Below, piece by piece: positions 1-6,570 of a DNA stretch of 10,278 nucleotides. A program made the position numbers and the translations under genes. Positions within the stretch are counted from its first letter, which is position 1. Every line of letters begins with the position of its first letter. Origin of the DNA: an uncultured Nitrospira sp. (GTDB lineage: Bacteria; Nitrospirota; Nitrospiria; Nitrospirales; Nitrospiraceae); the NCBI GenBank assembly GCA_946479785.1, contig CAMLHQ010000101.1, positions 1 to 10,278 of the forward strand, given 5' to 3'. The notes beneath the pieces were generated by a model that saw only the letters and a program-made list of their open reading frames with translations, ran no database searches and was not told the DNA's origin.

Positions 1-1
1 C

Positions 2-304
2 AACAAACTAAAGAACAACGATGTGACCGGCAATCCCAATTCGACCTCTTCACAACGGATGCAAGCCGATGTGCAGCGGAACATCAATCAGCAGAATCGT
101 GTTGAGCAGGGTGTCCAATCGGGTCAACTCACCAACAGGGAAGCATCACAACTCGAACGGGGCCAATCCCGTGTGGACCGCTCAGAGGCTCGCGCCGGAG
201 CAAACGGCAACGTGAACGCGCGCGAACAGGCGCGTATTCAGAATCGGGAGAATGTCCAGAGCCGGCAAATCTTCAAGGATAAGCATAATCGACGCCAACG
301 CTGA
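2..304 (+). CDS. Small Gln/Arg/Asn-rich hypothetical protein, 5' end outside the window
   Basis: The reading frame is open from the first complete codon to a TGA at 302-304, so about 100 C-terminal residues are visible. A GTG at 23 could start a 93-residue version. The frame continues upstream without a stop and no Shine-Dalgarno precedes the GTG, so I treat the gene as cut by the window edge. The protein is very hydrophilic and probably helical, rich in Q, R, N and E. It carries the pattern NQQNRVEQGVQSGQLTNREA, then a basic tail with QSRQIFKDKHNRRQR. From memory, this resembles a widespread family of small exported proteins of unknown function: signal peptide, then an RIxxGxxSGxLTxxEA-type segment, then a basic HNRRQ-like end. 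The signal peptide would lie off the window. No function can be given. The family resemblance is recalled, not searched. Confidence 0.7.
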   Translation, partial: NKLKNNDVTGNPNSTSSQRMQADVQRNINQQNRVEQGVQSGQLTNREASQLERGQSRVDRSEARAGANGNVNAREQARIQNRENVQSRQIFKDKHNRRQR

Positions 305-328
305 GTTTTGCTGGGAGGCGATGGAATG

Positions 329-361
329 CGGCCCGCTGTCGGAGTTTGCGGAAGCGGGCCG
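329..361 (+). terminator. GC-rich hairpin after the first gene (possible terminator without a T-run)
   Basis: The arms CGGCCCGCT (329-337) and AGCGGGCCG (353-361) pair perfectly over 9 bp around a 15-base loop. G-T wobble pairs could extend the base of the stem. It lies 25 bases after the stop at 304 and 85 bases before the trmL start, so it could end the upstream transcript or attenuate readthrough. No T-tract follows on either strand, which weakens the intrinsic-terminator reading. Confidence 0.35.
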
Positions 362-446
362 TGGCATTGGATCGCGTGCGACGTGCAGGCTTCCGTCCAG
401 GCAGCATACGTGTCGTGTCCGTGCTGTTGCCCTGACCTCTAGGTCG

Positions 447-911
447 ATGTTTGACGTCATCTTGTATCAACCGGAAATTCCGCCGAACACGGGCAACATT
501 ATCCGCCTCTGCGCAAACACCGGTGTGCGGCTGCATCTGGTGAAACCGTTGGGCTTCTCGTTGGACGACCGGCAGATGCGGCGCGCGGGGTTGGACTATC
601 ATGAGTTTGCGACGGTAAAGGTCCACGAAGATTGGGAGACGTGCGTCGCGCATTTTCACGGTAAACGGCTCTTCGCGGTTTCCACCAAAGGCGCACAACG
701 TTACGATACGAACCGCTATATGGCGGACGATGTGTTCATATTTGGTCCGGAAACCAGGGGGCTGCCTCTAGAGGTATTGAAGCAGTTTTCAGATGAGCGA
801 CGCATTCGCTTACCGATGCTTCCGGAAAGTCGAAGTCTCAACCTTTCCAATGCCGTCGCGATTGTGGTCTATGAAGTGATGCGGCAGCTCGATTTCGGGA
901 CATGTGTTTAA
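447..911 (+). CDS. trmL: tRNA (cytidine/uridine-34 2'-O)-methyltransferase TrmL
   Basis: This is a 154-residue SPOUT-class methyltransferase, close in length to the E. coli enzyme. TrmL uses S-adenosylmethionine to methylate the ribose 2'-OH of wobble base 34 in certain tRNA-Leu isoacceptors, in the cytoplasm. All three family motifs are present. Motif 1 is NTGNIIRLCANTG (residues 14-26, with the conserved Asn and Arg20). Motif 2 is FGPETRGLP (99-107). Motif 3 is SLNLSNAVAIVVYE (130-143), which with motif 2 builds the knotted cofactor site. The family normally begins MF/ML-x-V-I-L-Y-x-P-E-I-PxNTGN, which fixes the start at the ATG at 447. The frame is open back to 252, but those residues do not resemble the family. 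The Shine-Dalgarno is weak (AGG at 441). The gene converges on the next one, leaving 60 bases between stops. Confidence 0.95.
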   Translation: MFDVILYQPEIPPNTGNIIRLCANTGVRLHLVKPLGFSLDDRQMRRAGLDYHEFATVKVHEDWETCVAHFHGKRLFAVSTKGAQRYDTNRYMADDVFIFGPETRGLPLEVLKQFSDERRIRLPMLPESRSLNLSNAVAIVVYEVMRQLDFGTCV

Positions 912-971
912 AGCCTGTGGCCGCTTATGATTGATGGGGCCAGATGGTAGGCAATTGAGACCAGTCGGGCA

Positions 972-2210
972 TCAAGTCGTAATGGAACGGGCATCGGTGA
1001 GTTGGTACTGCCCTCGTGCTGTCACAGGATAAAGCGAGAAGATTGGGGTATGGGCTGGTACGACGGCGGTGTTCACATTCGGAAGTAACTGGAGATGCAT
1101 GTTCACGAAGTTGAAGCTGAGTCCTTCCTGCCACTGCCGACCGCCCACGCCGGCATAGGCTGCCGTTTTCTCCGATGCGTAGGTTCTGGTCAGCAATCCT
1201 GCTCCGCCTTCTAAGCCATATTCGTGCAAGTCCGGCGCGCCTTGGACCAACAGACTTACGGCCGCAGCGTCGAACCAGACCTTGATGTTACAGCCGATCT
1301 GCACATAGGGGCCGAGCGAGTTCGTGCCGTCAAGGAAGGCGCGTGGCAGGCCGATCTCAAAAGAAACATCGTCCGCCACCGCCCGATCGACTATGCCTAG
1401 ATTCCGTTCCTTCAACGGCGACACCGACACGAACAGCAAATGGGGATCCATCATGTCGATGTCGAGCACCTGGTCGTCGTAATAACTGCACAGACGTCCC
1501 ATTTCGTACCGGAGTGGAAACGAGTAACCGGTCTTCGCGTACCAAATGCGCAGGGCGGCATCCAAAGGATCTTCCGGAGAGCGGCTGATCTTGAGATCGA
1601 ACGGCAGCATGACGTGCCAGGCGCCGGTTCTGGCTGCCACGAACGGTGCGCAGGCTCCTGGGAACTCCTTGTGAACCGCCGTCGTGTCCGGTTCGAACTT
1701 ACGCGTTGGTGAGGTGAAATGCTGTGCGACCTTGGATTCTTTCGTGAGTCGATATTTTTCCTGGTAATAGGCGGCTGCACGCTGCTGAGCCATCGAGAGA
1801 AAGTAGTCCGGCATATCTGTCTCGATGATGATGCGTTGAGGGAGAGTGCTCGCCCCGGAACCGATGCGCTCGGGTCGCATGGCCGCGGCATAGAGATCGA
1901 GTTCGGCTTTCAACCGCTGGATGTCCTGTTGAATCTGCCGCGCCAGCTCGGGGTCAAAAAAACTTGTGTTCGGCAGGATGTCGAGAGCTTTCTGGAGGCA
2001 ATCCAATTTGTGCGTGTAGCGCTTTGGTTCCTCGGCAAAGGCTTCAGCGGTCGCGACGAGGAGATTAAACTGTTCTTCCGGCGTCAGGCCTAAGGTGTTG
2101 AAATTGTGGTCCTTGAGAAAGGCGAAGGCCAACGGGCCGAACGTCTCGGCTTTCCGAATGCAGAGCGTCAGGAGAAAATTGTAGTGCGCCCGCGCTTCGT
2201 CCGACGTCAT
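972..2210 (-). CDS. Hypothetical cytoplasmic protein, 412 residues, unrecognised family
   Basis: I do not recognise this protein. It has no signal peptide or membrane segment. The first 115 or so residues look helical and slightly TPR-like, with a stretch around DCLQKALDILPNTSFFDPEL followed by an amphipathic helix QQDIQRLKAEL. From about residue 165 it becomes mixed or beta-rich, with many aromatics. Memorable pieces are GAWHVMLPFDLKISRSPEDP, ALRIWYAKTGYSFPLRYEMG and a segment LDIDMMDPHLLFVSVSPLKE. I see no catalytic motif I can name. The ATG at 2210 is the first possible start, because an in-frame TGA lies three codons upstream. There is no Shine-Dalgarno, and a TATGAT box sits only 8 bases before the ATG. 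It stands alone on its strand, between trmL and a divergent exported-protein cluster. Coding is supported by the long open frame and balanced protein-like composition. Confidence 0.85.
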   Translation of the reverse strand: MTSDEARAHYNFLLTLCIRKAETFGPLAFAFLKDHNFNTLGLTPEEQFNLLVATAEAFAEEPKRYTHKLDCLQKALDILPNTSFFDPELARQIQQDIQRLKAELDLYAAAMRPERIGSGASTLPQRIIIETDMPDYFLSMAQQRAAAYYQEKYRLTKESKVAQHFTSPTRKFEPDTTAVHKEFPGACAPFVAARTGAWHVMLPFDLKISRSPEDPLDAALRIWYAKTGYSFPLRYEMGRLCSYYDDQVLDIDMMDPHLLFVSVSPLKERNLGIVDRAVADDVSFEIGLPRAFLDGTNSLGPYVQIGCNIKVWFDAAAVSLLVQGAPDLHEYGLEGGAGLLTRTYASEKTAAYAGVGGRQWQEGLSFNFVNMHLQLLPNVNTAVVPAHTPIFSLYPVTARGQYQLTDARSITT

Positions 2211-2541
2211 GGTCGGCCATCATAACGGTGTCGCATTCGGCGGAGCAAGGGCCGCTGCCCGGCCATTGCTGAATGCGTGCCTCTCCCTCCGTAGATCTCT
2301 TGATATTGACGTAGGCCGCGCGCTTTAAGATACTACCCCTCCTATCCGCCTACGAAATATCCCTGCCTTAGCCTTAACTGGTGAGGTCAGAAGGGAATAG
2401 CTCATGAGACGTATCCTGCAACCCACCCCGGTCTCCATTCTTGTAGCGATCAAGAGTGTAAAGAATCATTCAGCGGTTGGAATGCAGCTTGCTCGGCACA
2501 GACAGCAATTCAGTGATCACCACACAAGAAGGAGGAGCCCC
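2211..2541. promoter_or_regulatory. Divergent intergenic control region
   Basis: This 331-base stretch separates two genes that point away from each other, so it should hold both promoters. For the leftward gene, TATGAT lies on the minus strand at 2224-2219, immediately before its ATG at 2210. For the rightward cluster, a sigma-70-like element lies at 2306-2334 (separate entry). From that promoter to the ATG at 2542 there would be an untranslated leader of about 200 bases. The leader contains a short run in frame with the lipoprotein gene from an ATG at 2404, which I do not consider the real start. I see no clear operator palindrome or riboswitch fold by eye. Confidence 0.45.
2306..2334 (+). 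promoter_or_regulatory. Candidate sigma-70 promoter for the exported-protein cluster
   Basis: A -35 box TTGACG (2306-2311, 5 of 6 to consensus) is followed after 17 bases by GATACT (2329-2334, 4 of 6). The predicted start of transcription is near 2341, giving a leader of about 200 bases before the first gene at 2542. Spacing and match are good, but this is a by-eye call. Confidence 0.4.
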
Positions 2542-2853
2542 ATGCAGAGCGCATTGTTCTCCAAGGTTGTCTTCGTTGTCGCGATGCTGTTTGGAGTCAC
2601 CGCCATCGGAGGTTGTGGGTCAAAGGTAGAAGGCACGTACACCAATGGTAGCATGGTCACGCTCGATCTTAAATCCGGTGGCAAAGCCATGTTCACGATG
2701 ATGGGTGAATCCATGCCCTGCACCTACAAGGTGAAAGATAATAAGGTCCTGCTCGACTGCACGCCCAAAGGGGAAAAGGTGGATTTCATGATCCACGACG
2801 ACGGGTCGCTCACAGGACCCGGCTTTATCGGGGCGATGAAAAAGTCGGTATAG
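2542..2853 (+). CDS. Small exported lipoprotein (103 residues), paralog of the gene at 3547
   Basis: An exported protein of unknown function. Residues 1-24 form a lipoprotein signal peptide (K8, a hydrophobic core, then lipobox I-G-G-C with Cys25), so the mature part is probably lipid-anchored. The mature domain of about 78 residues starts KVEGTYTN and runs through MVTLDLK, GKAMFTMMGESMPC, LLDCTPKGEKVDF and DGSLTGPGFIG. It looks like a small beta-sheet domain. Cys60 and Cys73 are shared with the paralog and could form a disulfide. Start choice: the frame opens at 2404, but the ATG at 2542 follows a strong AAGGAGGAG Shine-Dalgarno (2529-2537) and begins the signal peptide, so I use it. It is the first of five same-strand genes for exported proteins. 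The next gene starts 86 bases on. Confidence 0.85.
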   Translation: MQSALFSKVVFVVAMLFGVTAIGGCGSKVEGTYTNGSMVTLDLKSGGKAMFTMMGESMPCTYKVKDNKVLLDCTPKGEKVDFMIHDDGSLTGPGFIGAMKKSV

Positions 2854-2939
2854 CGAGGTTTGGTCGATACAACAACCTGTCACATCACTATCGCCTGCAG
2901 CTTGTCCAACTGTAGCGCTTCTTCAACAGGGAGGCTCTC

Positions 2940-3506
2940 ATGATCAGGAAGAGCATATTTTGGGGTATGGCAGTTGGGCTAGCAATAGCTCTCGGATCAC
3001 CAGGTTGCAACAAGTCGGACTCTACCGACTCCGGCGGTGCTGCGGCGCAAGGTTCCGGTATGGAACGGGAGGCGCAGGACGCTGCGGTGGCGGAAGTGAC
3101 GAAGCACTGGATCAAAGGACCTGAAGGCTGGGTGACAGCGAGAAACACAGGGAGCTCATTTGCGGCGATCGAGTTTCTCCGACAAGTGCGCGAGATTACG
3201 GTGGAAGGCGTTCGTGAGTATGATCTGAGCGAGTCGGATCGACTGAATGGGTTCGAATGGGCAGGGGAGGTATCGTTCAAGCAAACACCCTGTCGTGAGG
3301 TCGGGGAGCCGGGAGTCCTGTTGGACGGTCTCGTGGGTGCCAACACCTTTCGACAACGCGGTCGCTGGACTCAATGGGTGGAGTTTCAGCCGGAGTCTGT
3401 GCATGTGCAAAAGGTGAAGGGCCAGTGGCAAGTCCATCAGGATACATGGCTGTTGCGCGGACGGGTTCCGGGAGCGCAGGATTTTGCAAAGGCCGGTGTG
3501 AGGTAG
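2940..3506 (+). CDS. Probable lipoprotein of unknown function (188 residues)
   Basis: I do not recognise the family. The N-terminus is a signal peptide (R3 and K4, hydrophobic stretch to about residue 19) ending S-P-G-C at Cys23. Pro at -2 and Ser at -3 make the lipobox atypical. A low-complexity Ser/Gly/Ala/Asp linker (about residues 24-40) follows, as is common after a lipid anchor. The folded part contains VTKHWIKGPEGWVTA, EFLRQVREITVEGVREYDL and a C-terminal stretch ending QWQVHQDTWLLRGR. That last pattern recalls small NTF2-like or cystatin-like sheet domains, but this is only an impression. The start is supported by AGGGAGG (2928-2934). The gene sits between the two halves of a paralog pair, 86 bases after one and 40 before the other, so co-transcription is likely. 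Confidence 0.8.
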   Translation: MIRKSIFWGMAVGLAIALGSPGCNKSDSTDSGGAAAQGSGMEREAQDAAVAEVTKHWIKGPEGWVTARNTGSSFAAIEFLRQVREITVEGVREYDLSESDRLNGFEWAGEVSFKQTPCREVGEPGVLLDGLVGANTFRQRGRWTQWVEFQPESVHVQKVKGQWQVHQDTWLLRGRVPGAQDFAKAGVR

Positions 3507-3546
3507 ACCATGTGTTTTGGAGTGTCGCTCATCAATGGAGGATTAC

Positions 3547-3861
3547 ATGAAGAACGTGATGGTTCTGACGATCATCCTGCTTGCTGCCTTGGTTGTCATG
3601 GTGCCCGCCGTTGGCCGGAGCGCTACGACTATGGAAGGGACGTATACGAACAACGGTGGCATGGTGACGCTGGATCTCAAGCCGGCCGGTAAGGCAATCT
3701 TTACCATGATGGGCGAGAGCATGCCGTGCACGTACAAAGCGAAGGAGGACAAGCTTTTGCTTGACTGCACCCCCAAGGGGGAGAAGGTGGACTTCATCAT
3801 TCACGGCGACGGCTCGCTTACTGGGCCAGGTTTCATTGGAAATATGAAACAATCAAAATAG
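3547..3861 (+). CDS. Small secreted protein (104 residues), paralog of the gene at 2542
   Basis: By my manual alignment this is about 79% identical (61 of 77 columns) to the mature part of the lipoprotein at 2542. Both share EGTYTN, MVTLDLK, FTMMGESMPCTYK, LLDCTPKGEKVDF and DGSLTGPGFIG, including both cysteines (here Cys61 and Cys74). The N-termini differ. Here a Sec signal peptide (residues 1 to about 26, K2 plus a long Leu/Val core) ends near GRSA without a lipobox, so the product should be soluble in the periplasm or secreted. Many third codon positions differ between the copies while the protein is conserved, which points to an old duplication kept by selection. The start at 3547 is chosen over an upstream ATG at 3517 because GGAGG (3537-3541) lies 5 bases before it and the signal peptide begins there. 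Function unknown. Confidence 0.85.
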   Translation: MKNVMVLTIILLAALVVMVPAVGRSATTMEGTYTNNGGMVTLDLKPAGKAIFTMMGESMPCTYKAKEDKLLLDCTPKGEKVDFIIHGDGSLTGPGFIGNMKQSK

Positions 3862-3982
3862 CGAGCGCCGGTCGACAATGAAGCCGGAAGATTTCGAACG
3901 ACTGGTGCAGCACATGAATGGTTGGTAAAGGGCCGAGGTTCTGATGGATCCTTATTTTAAAAACTGAAAGGGGCATTGCATC

Positions 3983-4831
3983 ATGAAAATGATACGGATG
4001 TCAGTCGTCTGCTGCCTTGCAATGGTTGTTGCGCTGAACACCTATGCAGCAGCTGAAGGACTGCCCGACGTTCTCGGTATCCAGCTCGGCATGCCGACGC
4101 GTGATGCCCATGCCAAGCTGCAAGCGCAGCTTCCCAACAACAAGATACAGGTCATGTCGGACGTTCTGCCGACGATCGACAAGCCGGTCATCAAATCATT
4201 TAGCTCCGCGCCGGCAGGGCAAATTATGATGGGGATGGAAGGCGATCAGGTGACGGTCGACGTGACTTTGCCGCCGAATAAGCAAACGGTGTGGCGAGTG
4301 GTCCGTCAACATTTTTTCCCCAACAAAGGCATCCCCAAGACGGCGCTGCTCGCGTCGTTGCGTGAAAAGTATGGGAAAGAAACGCTCAGCAATCTCGCGC
4401 AAGGGAAGCCTGCGGCGGACGATAGTAAGATCGAGAGCCTCGTGTGGCTGTTTGATGAACAAGGACATCCCACCGCTTTACCTTCAAATTCCGGCGGGAA
4501 AGCGCCGGACTTTCAGACCATTTTGAGCCTCTCCTCGTGCGCAAACGGAAGTTGGGATACCCATCTCGGTCTGATCGAGGTCTACGCGGATCTCTACAAG
4601 GGTAATAACCCCCAAAACGATTGGTGCTATGTGCATTACACGGCGGTGTTTGCACTGGTCACCCAATCCGATCCGCCGGAGTTGTATGGCCAGATGAGAA
4701 TGAGCGTTATGAGTTTTCCCCTGGCCCTACGCGCGTCAGAAGCTACGCTAAAGTGGAAGAAGGACATCGCTGCAGGCCAGCACAAGCAGGATATCGAGAA
4801 AGCCAAACAACAGGATAAGCCCAAGCTGTAA
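3983..4831 (+). CDS. Periplasmic hypothetical protein (282 residues)
   Basis: I do not recognise a named family. A Sec signal peptide (K2, R5, hydrophobic core about residues 7-19) ends with an A-A-A site near residue 24, so the protein is exported. The mature part opens with LPDVLGIQLGMPTRDAHAKL. This G-I-x-L-G-M type of opening is seen in several exported domains of unknown role that repeat a short helix. Later come VWRVVRQHFFPNKGIPKTALLAS-like helical segments and two cysteines (Cys186 in LSSCANGSW, Cys215 in NDWCYVHY) that may pair. The tail after residue 255 is charged and Lys/Gln-rich (about 28 residues), probably disordered. The start is preceded by GAAAGGGG about 10 bases upstream. 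The gene lies 121 bases after the secreted paralog and 58 before the beta-helix lipoprotein. Confidence 0.8.
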   Translation: MKMIRMSVVCCLAMVVALNTYAAAEGLPDVLGIQLGMPTRDAHAKLQAQLPNNKIQVMSDVLPTIDKPVIKSFSSAPAGQIMMGMEGDQVTVDVTLPPNKQTVWRVVRQHFFPNKGIPKTALLASLREKYGKETLSNLAQGKPAADDSKIESLVWLFDEQGHPTALPSNSGGKAPDFQTILSLSSCANGSWDTHLGLIEVYADLYKGNNPQNDWCYVHYTAVFALVTQSDPPELYGQMRMSVMSFPLALRASEATLKWKKDIAAGQHKQDIEKAKQQDKPKL

Positions 4832-4889
4832 AGGTCTTAGGGGTTCCCCCAGTTGGATCTGAAACAGTCTCCTCTCATTCTACCTCTCC

Positions 4890-6566
4890 ATGAAACCCGG
4901 ATTGCAGGTTCTCGTCCTCCTGCTGTCCTCAGGCTGCGCCTGGTTGCATTCCATCTCTGTCCATCCGATTTCTGTTGGTGAAATCGAATTCGATCCCGCG
5001 ACTATTCACACCGTGGGACTTAGCCTGCCGATTCTGGAAGGGGACGAGAACTTCAACGCCTCGGTCCGCGTGTCCTACCGCCTAGCGAATTCTTTGACTT
5101 GGAAAGAGGCGCTGCCATTGCAGCGTGTGCGAAGGGATATGGTCTCTCGGACCGTGCCAAGCAGCTTTCCCATCGCCGAGCAATTTGCCGGCAGTATCTT
5201 CAATCTAGAGGCCGACTCGACATATGAAGTGTCCTTGACGGTCGAAGATCCAGACGGCGGGAATACCGCCAGAACCGGCAAGGTCACCACACGACCGCTT
5301 CCCCCTGATAGCCCGTTGACGCCACGAATGGTATCGGTTGATTCCGACCGGGCAGTGGCCGCAGCTCTTTCCCAGGCTGTTCCAGGCGATGTCATCAAGC
5401 TCCACAAAGGCCGATACCGTGGTCCAATCCACCTGCAACAGAGTGGAACGGCGGCTGATCCGATCATCATAAAGGGAGCTGGGACGGAAAAAACGGTCAT
5501 CGAATCCCCTGGTTCGGACTATGGCGTGCTGATTACTGGTTCTCACGTTCAGCTTGAAGATCTGACGATCAGGTCAAGTGCGTGGGGAATTAAAATTGTG
5601 AACGTGAACGACGCGGTCCTACGCCGCATCCACGTCCGCGACGTCCGGTACGGGATCAACGCGAGGGATGGCGCAAACAGGAATTTGTACATTTGCGACA
5701 ATCTCATGGAAGGAACGGGCGTTATCTGGCCGGATACCAGCAATCCGACATGGAATTACGAAGGCATCGTCGTGACCGGCGTCGGCCATGTGATCTGTTA
5801 CAACACGCTCTCGGGGTTCGGCGACGCGCTCGGTCTTTCACAACCGCTCGACATTCCGAATCGCGCTATTGATTTCTATGGCAACGACGTGTTGTGGGGA
5901 GGCGACGACGGGATCGAGCTGGACTATAGCGAGCGGAATGTCCGTGCATTTCAGAACCGGTTTGGGAACGTGGCGATGGGCATGAGTTTTCAACCGATCT
6001 GGGGCGGTCCGGTCTATGCGTTTCGTAATGTCATGTACAACACTGCCATTGCACCCTATAAGCTCAATCAGGACCCGAGCGGGTTTCACATTTTTCACAA
6101 TGCATCGATCCGTCCCGGCTGGGCCTGGTTACAATACGGCCAGCACATCTCTAATTTTTCCTTCTATAACAATCTCACTATCGGCACAGATAAGGCCGTC
6201 TATGTGACCCCCTTCATTCAACTGGCGCACATCGATTACAACGGGTGGAGCCCGGACGGAGAATTCAAGTTTGACTATGCCTGGAACAGCTTCTCTTCAT
6301 TGCGAACCCACTCGCCATATGAACAACATGGGAGGATTCTGACGACACCGGTCTTTCTTGAGCAGATCGCTATGCCGCCGCAATTTGCGTCGTTCATGCA
6401 GCCCCCGCGCACCATGAGGTTGGATGCCCAGAGTAATGCCGTCGATGCCGGGTTACGACTCCCCAATATCAACGACGATTTTACCGGAAAAGCGCCGGAC
6501 CTCGGCGTCCTTGAGCTCAGCCATGACCCTCCCCATTACGGCGTGCGATGGTCGGGGGAAGAGTAA
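4890..6566 (+). CDS. Beta-helix lipoprotein with N-terminal FN3-like domain
   Basis: A 558-residue exported protein with a very short signal peptide and a good lipobox L-S-S-G-C (Cys16). Residues about 25-137 look like a fibronectin-III/Ig-like sheet domain, ending in the typical YEVSLTVEDPDGG and VTTRPLPP pattern. From about 150 to 440 comes a right-handed parallel beta-helix. It begins with the classic cap-and-first-turn pattern GDVIKLHKGRYRGPIHLQQS, then DPIIIKGAG. Repeated turns follow with Asn-rich positions such as YGINARDGANRN, ICYNTLSGFGDALG, DGIELDYS and FYNNLTIG. The C-terminus has NAVDAGLRLPNINDDFTGKAPDLGVLE, common at the end of such proteins. Relatives include polysaccharide lyases, epimerases and adhesins. 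I cannot identify catalytic residues, so carbohydrate binding or cleavage is inference. There is no Shine-Dalgarno before the ATG. It follows the periplasmic protein by 58 bases and is probably the last gene of the unit. Confidence 0.85.
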   Translation: MKPGLQVLVLLLSSGCAWLHSISVHPISVGEIEFDPATIHTVGLSLPILEGDENFNASVRVSYRLANSLTWKEALPLQRVRRDMVSRTVPSSFPIAEQFAGSIFNLEADSTYEVSLTVEDPDGGNTARTGKVTTRPLPPDSPLTPRMVSVDSDRAVAAALSQAVPGDVIKLHKGRYRGPIHLQQSGTAADPIIIKGAGTEKTVIESPGSDYGVLITGSHVQLEDLTIRSSAWGIKIVNVNDAVLRRIHVRDVRYGINARDGANRNLYICDNLMEGTGVIWPDTSNPTWNYEGIVVTGVGHVICYNTLSGFGDALGLSQPLDIPNRAIDFYGNDVLWGGDDGIELDYSERNVRAFQNRFGNVAMGMSFQPIWGGPVYAFRNVMYNTAIAPYKLNQDPSGFHIFHNASIRPGWAWLQYGQHISNFSFYNNLTIGTDKAVYVTPFIQLAHIDYNGWSPDGEFKFDYAWNSFSSLRTHSPYEQHGRILTTPVFLEQIAMPPQFASFMQPPRTMRLDAQSNAVDAGLRLPNINDDFTGKAPDLGVLELSHDPPHYGVRWSGEE

Positions 6567-6570
6567 CGTC

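Noticed and set aside
252..446. Upstream in-frame extension of trmL by 65 codons
   Set aside because: It overlaps the preceding gene, crosses the hairpin at 329-361 and does not resemble the TrmL family, which begins exactly at the ATG at 447.
1719..2093. Plus-strand open frame of 124 codons inside the 412-residue gene
   Set aside because: Antisense to a much longer coherent frame and without a ribosome binding site.
2404..2541. Upstream start for the first lipoprotein gene
   Set aside because: It would bury the signal peptide 46 residues inside the protein. The ATG at 2542 has the strong Shine-Dalgarno and gives a correct lipoprotein signal.
3878..3928. Tiny ORF of 16 codons (MKPEDFERLVQHMNGW) between two exported-protein genes
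   Set aside because: Codons look reasonable but there is no Shine-Dalgarno, and an ORF this short arises easily by chance. It could be a gene remnant, but nothing supports that.
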